Source: Phenylobacterium aquaticum
GTDB lineage: Bacteria; Pseudomonadota; Alphaproteobacteria; Caulobacterales; Caulobacteraceae
Length of the DNA: 64,000 bases
Direction of reading: 5' to 3'
NCBI GenBank assembly: GCA_947378305.1
Contig: CANCJJ010000010.1
Coordinates: 20,044-84,043 of the forward strand
This document shows, one piece after another, positions 63,065-64,000 of the stretch (positions are counted from its first letter, which is position 1; each line of letters begins with the position of its first letter). Made by a program: the position numbers and the translations under genes. The notes under the pieces were generated by a model that worked only from the letters and a program-made list of their open reading frames with translations, was not told the DNA's origin and made no database searches.

Positions 63065-63301
63065 TCAGGGGGGATCGGAGACCAGGATGTCATAGATGCG
63101 CGCGGTCTCGCCCGTCAGGGGGTGGCCCTCCTCGCCCAGATTGTCCTGACCATTTGCCCAGGCTACGGCAGCGGCCAGATCGGTCAGGGCAGGTTGCAGG
63201 TCAATTATGGCGGTGACCTTCCAGTCCAGAAGCTCACCGCAAATCGCCCGAACATCGCCTGGCGTGACGGAAGCGCCTGTAGCGTCCTTGTCCAGTTCCA
63301 T
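63065..63301 (-). CDS. Small acidic protein of unknown function
   Basis: 78 aa from the ATG at 63301, chosen because GTCGGAGA lies 7 nt upstream. Acidic, with GDVRAICGELLDWKVTAIIDLQPALTDLAAAVAWANGQ (in parts) forming likely helices; no signal, membrane segment or family known to me. A hairpin follows the stop, which together with the ribosome site supports a real gene. The nitroreductase gene lies upstream on the same strand, 93 nt away. Confidence 0.6.
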   Translation of the reverse strand: MELDKDATGASVTPGDVRAICGELLDWKVTAIIDLQPALTDLAAAVAWANGQDNLGEEGHPLTGETARIYDILVSDPP

Positions 63302-63393
63302 GGCGTGTCTCCGACAATAGGAGTCGGCAGCCATGACGTTTTATGGAGGCCATGCCTTGAGCGGGGTCAATCCCGGCCAGATTTCCGCGCCGA

Positions 63394-63963
63394 TTAGGCC
63401 TCCACTTCACCGAGCCAGTGAATTTCGGGCGACTTGCGGCCGGGAGAATCCGGCACGGTCTTGGGTGTGCCGATGATGATCGGGGCCACGGGGATCTGGT
63501 CCGGTCCGACGCCGAGATGGTCCCGGGCTTCCGGCGTAGCCAGCCAAGCTTCGGCAAACCCGATCCAGCAGGTCCCCAGCCCATGACGGTGAGCGGACAA
63601 CATGAGGGTCTGTGCGGCCAGGCAGCAGTCATGGATCACCATGGCATCGGGGCTGGTTGCGGTAATGACGATCAGGGCTGGGGCATTGTAGAAAATATTG
63701 AAGGTTGGGCTTGTGAGCAGGGTCCGCAAATGGTCGGGAATGGCCCCCAGTCCGCCGTCCAGGGCGAACCGCTTGGCGGCCTGGGAGATCCCCGTGAGCC
63801 GGTCGCGATCCATCATGACGGTGAAGGTCCAGGCTTGGCGGTTCAGGGAGTTCGGGGCCTGAACGGCATCTGTTATGACCTGACGGATGAGCGCCTGCGG
63901 CGGCGGGGCATCAGCGTAATCCCGGATGGACCTTCGCCCATAGATCGCATTGATCGCATCCAT
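63394..63963 (-). CDS. Nitroreductase family FMN protein
   Basis: 189 aa. The N-terminal AIYGRRSIRDYADAPP and the FMN-contacting VQAPNSLNRQAWTFTVMMD are typical of the family, with CCLAAQTLMLSAHRHGLGTCWIGFAE and a C-terminal PIIIGTPK block. Related enzymes reduce nitro compounds or dehalogenate, and some act as accessory proteins. It differs from the nitroreductase at 32228 and is not a recent duplicate. The start codon is 37 nt from the window end, so its promoter is outside. Confidence 0.88.
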   Translation of the reverse strand: MDAINAIYGRRSIRDYADAPPPQALIRQVITDAVQAPNSLNRQAWTFTVMMDRDRLTGISQAAKRFALDGGLGAIPDHLRTLLTSPTFNIFYNAPALIVITATSPDAMVIHDCCLAAQTLMLSAHRHGLGTCWIGFAEAWLATPEARDHLGVGPDQIPVAPIIIGTPKTVPDSPGRKSPEIHWLGEVEA

Positions 63964-64000
63964 TGCCTGCCTCCAGTTCCCGGCAACCGGGACCCCGGGG

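Overview
The window looks like chromosomal DNA of a free-living, moderately high-G+C Gram-negative alphaproteobacterium. The evidence is two TonB-dependent receptors, c-type cytochromes, an Omp85-type patatin, a carboxynorspermidine-type polyamine pathway and a VirB-type secretion locus. Caulobacterales or a related order is plausible, but no rRNA or other taxonomic marker is present, so this is inference. I see no tRNA, rRNA, CRISPR array, integrase or insertion sequence.

Layout. (1) 1-8.3 kb: the 3' end of a BaeS-like sensor kinase, its OmpR-type regulator, two tandem related secreted proteins of unknown function, a formylglycine-type sulfatase, a DUF6152 protein and a TonB receptor. Promoter-proximal 11-bp direct repeats suggest control by the regulator. 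(2) 8.4-11.4 kb: three genes overlapping by 4 nt encode a membrane-anchored diheme cytochrome c, a parvulin-like isomerase and a HupE/UreJ-type membrane protein. (3) 11.5-32.9 kb: a large catabolic region. It holds an E3 (lpdA), paired small membrane proteins and a long minus-strand series: DoxX, beta-hydroxyacid dehydrogenase, CobW GTPase, GntR/FCD regulator, MFS carrier, cupin, E1 alpha, E1 beta, aldehyde dehydrogenase, E2 and an M24 enzyme. Facing it are a second hydroxyacid dehydrogenase, a Gfo/Idh oxidoreductase and an EboE-like TIM barrel; then a second DoxX, a second MFS, a P450 and a nitroreductase. AT-rich ATCGAT palindromes precede three transcription units here and may be the operators of the GntR regulator. 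The substrate is unknown. (4) 33-42.4 kb: a small HtaA-like (haem-binding) protein, a DUF885 hydrolase, carboxynorspermidine synthase and decarboxylase, a redoxin/cytochrome c/copper monooxygenase/EF-hand fusion, and a patatin-Omp85 protein.

(5) 42.6-53.8 kb: a DUF1800 lipoprotein and DUF1501 Tat-exported pair converge on an eight-gene type IV secretion operon in the order virB1-2-3-4-6-9-10-11. Every junction overlaps, and no virB5, virB7, virB8 or virD4 is present in the window. (6) 53.8-64 kb: a minus-strand run of small cytochrome c, carboxylesterase, GMC oxidoreductase, amidohydrolase-CIA30 fusion and a large TonB receptor, probably an uptake and degradation unit, preceded by a small unknown protein and a nitroreductase.

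The best leads for something undescribed are the reduced T4SS operon, the GntR-centred catabolic region with its own 2-oxoacid dehydrogenase complex, the HtaA-like protein without an export signal, and several enzymes whose key ligand is replaced: haem Met to Cys, M24 Asp to Cys, redoxin Cys to Ser.
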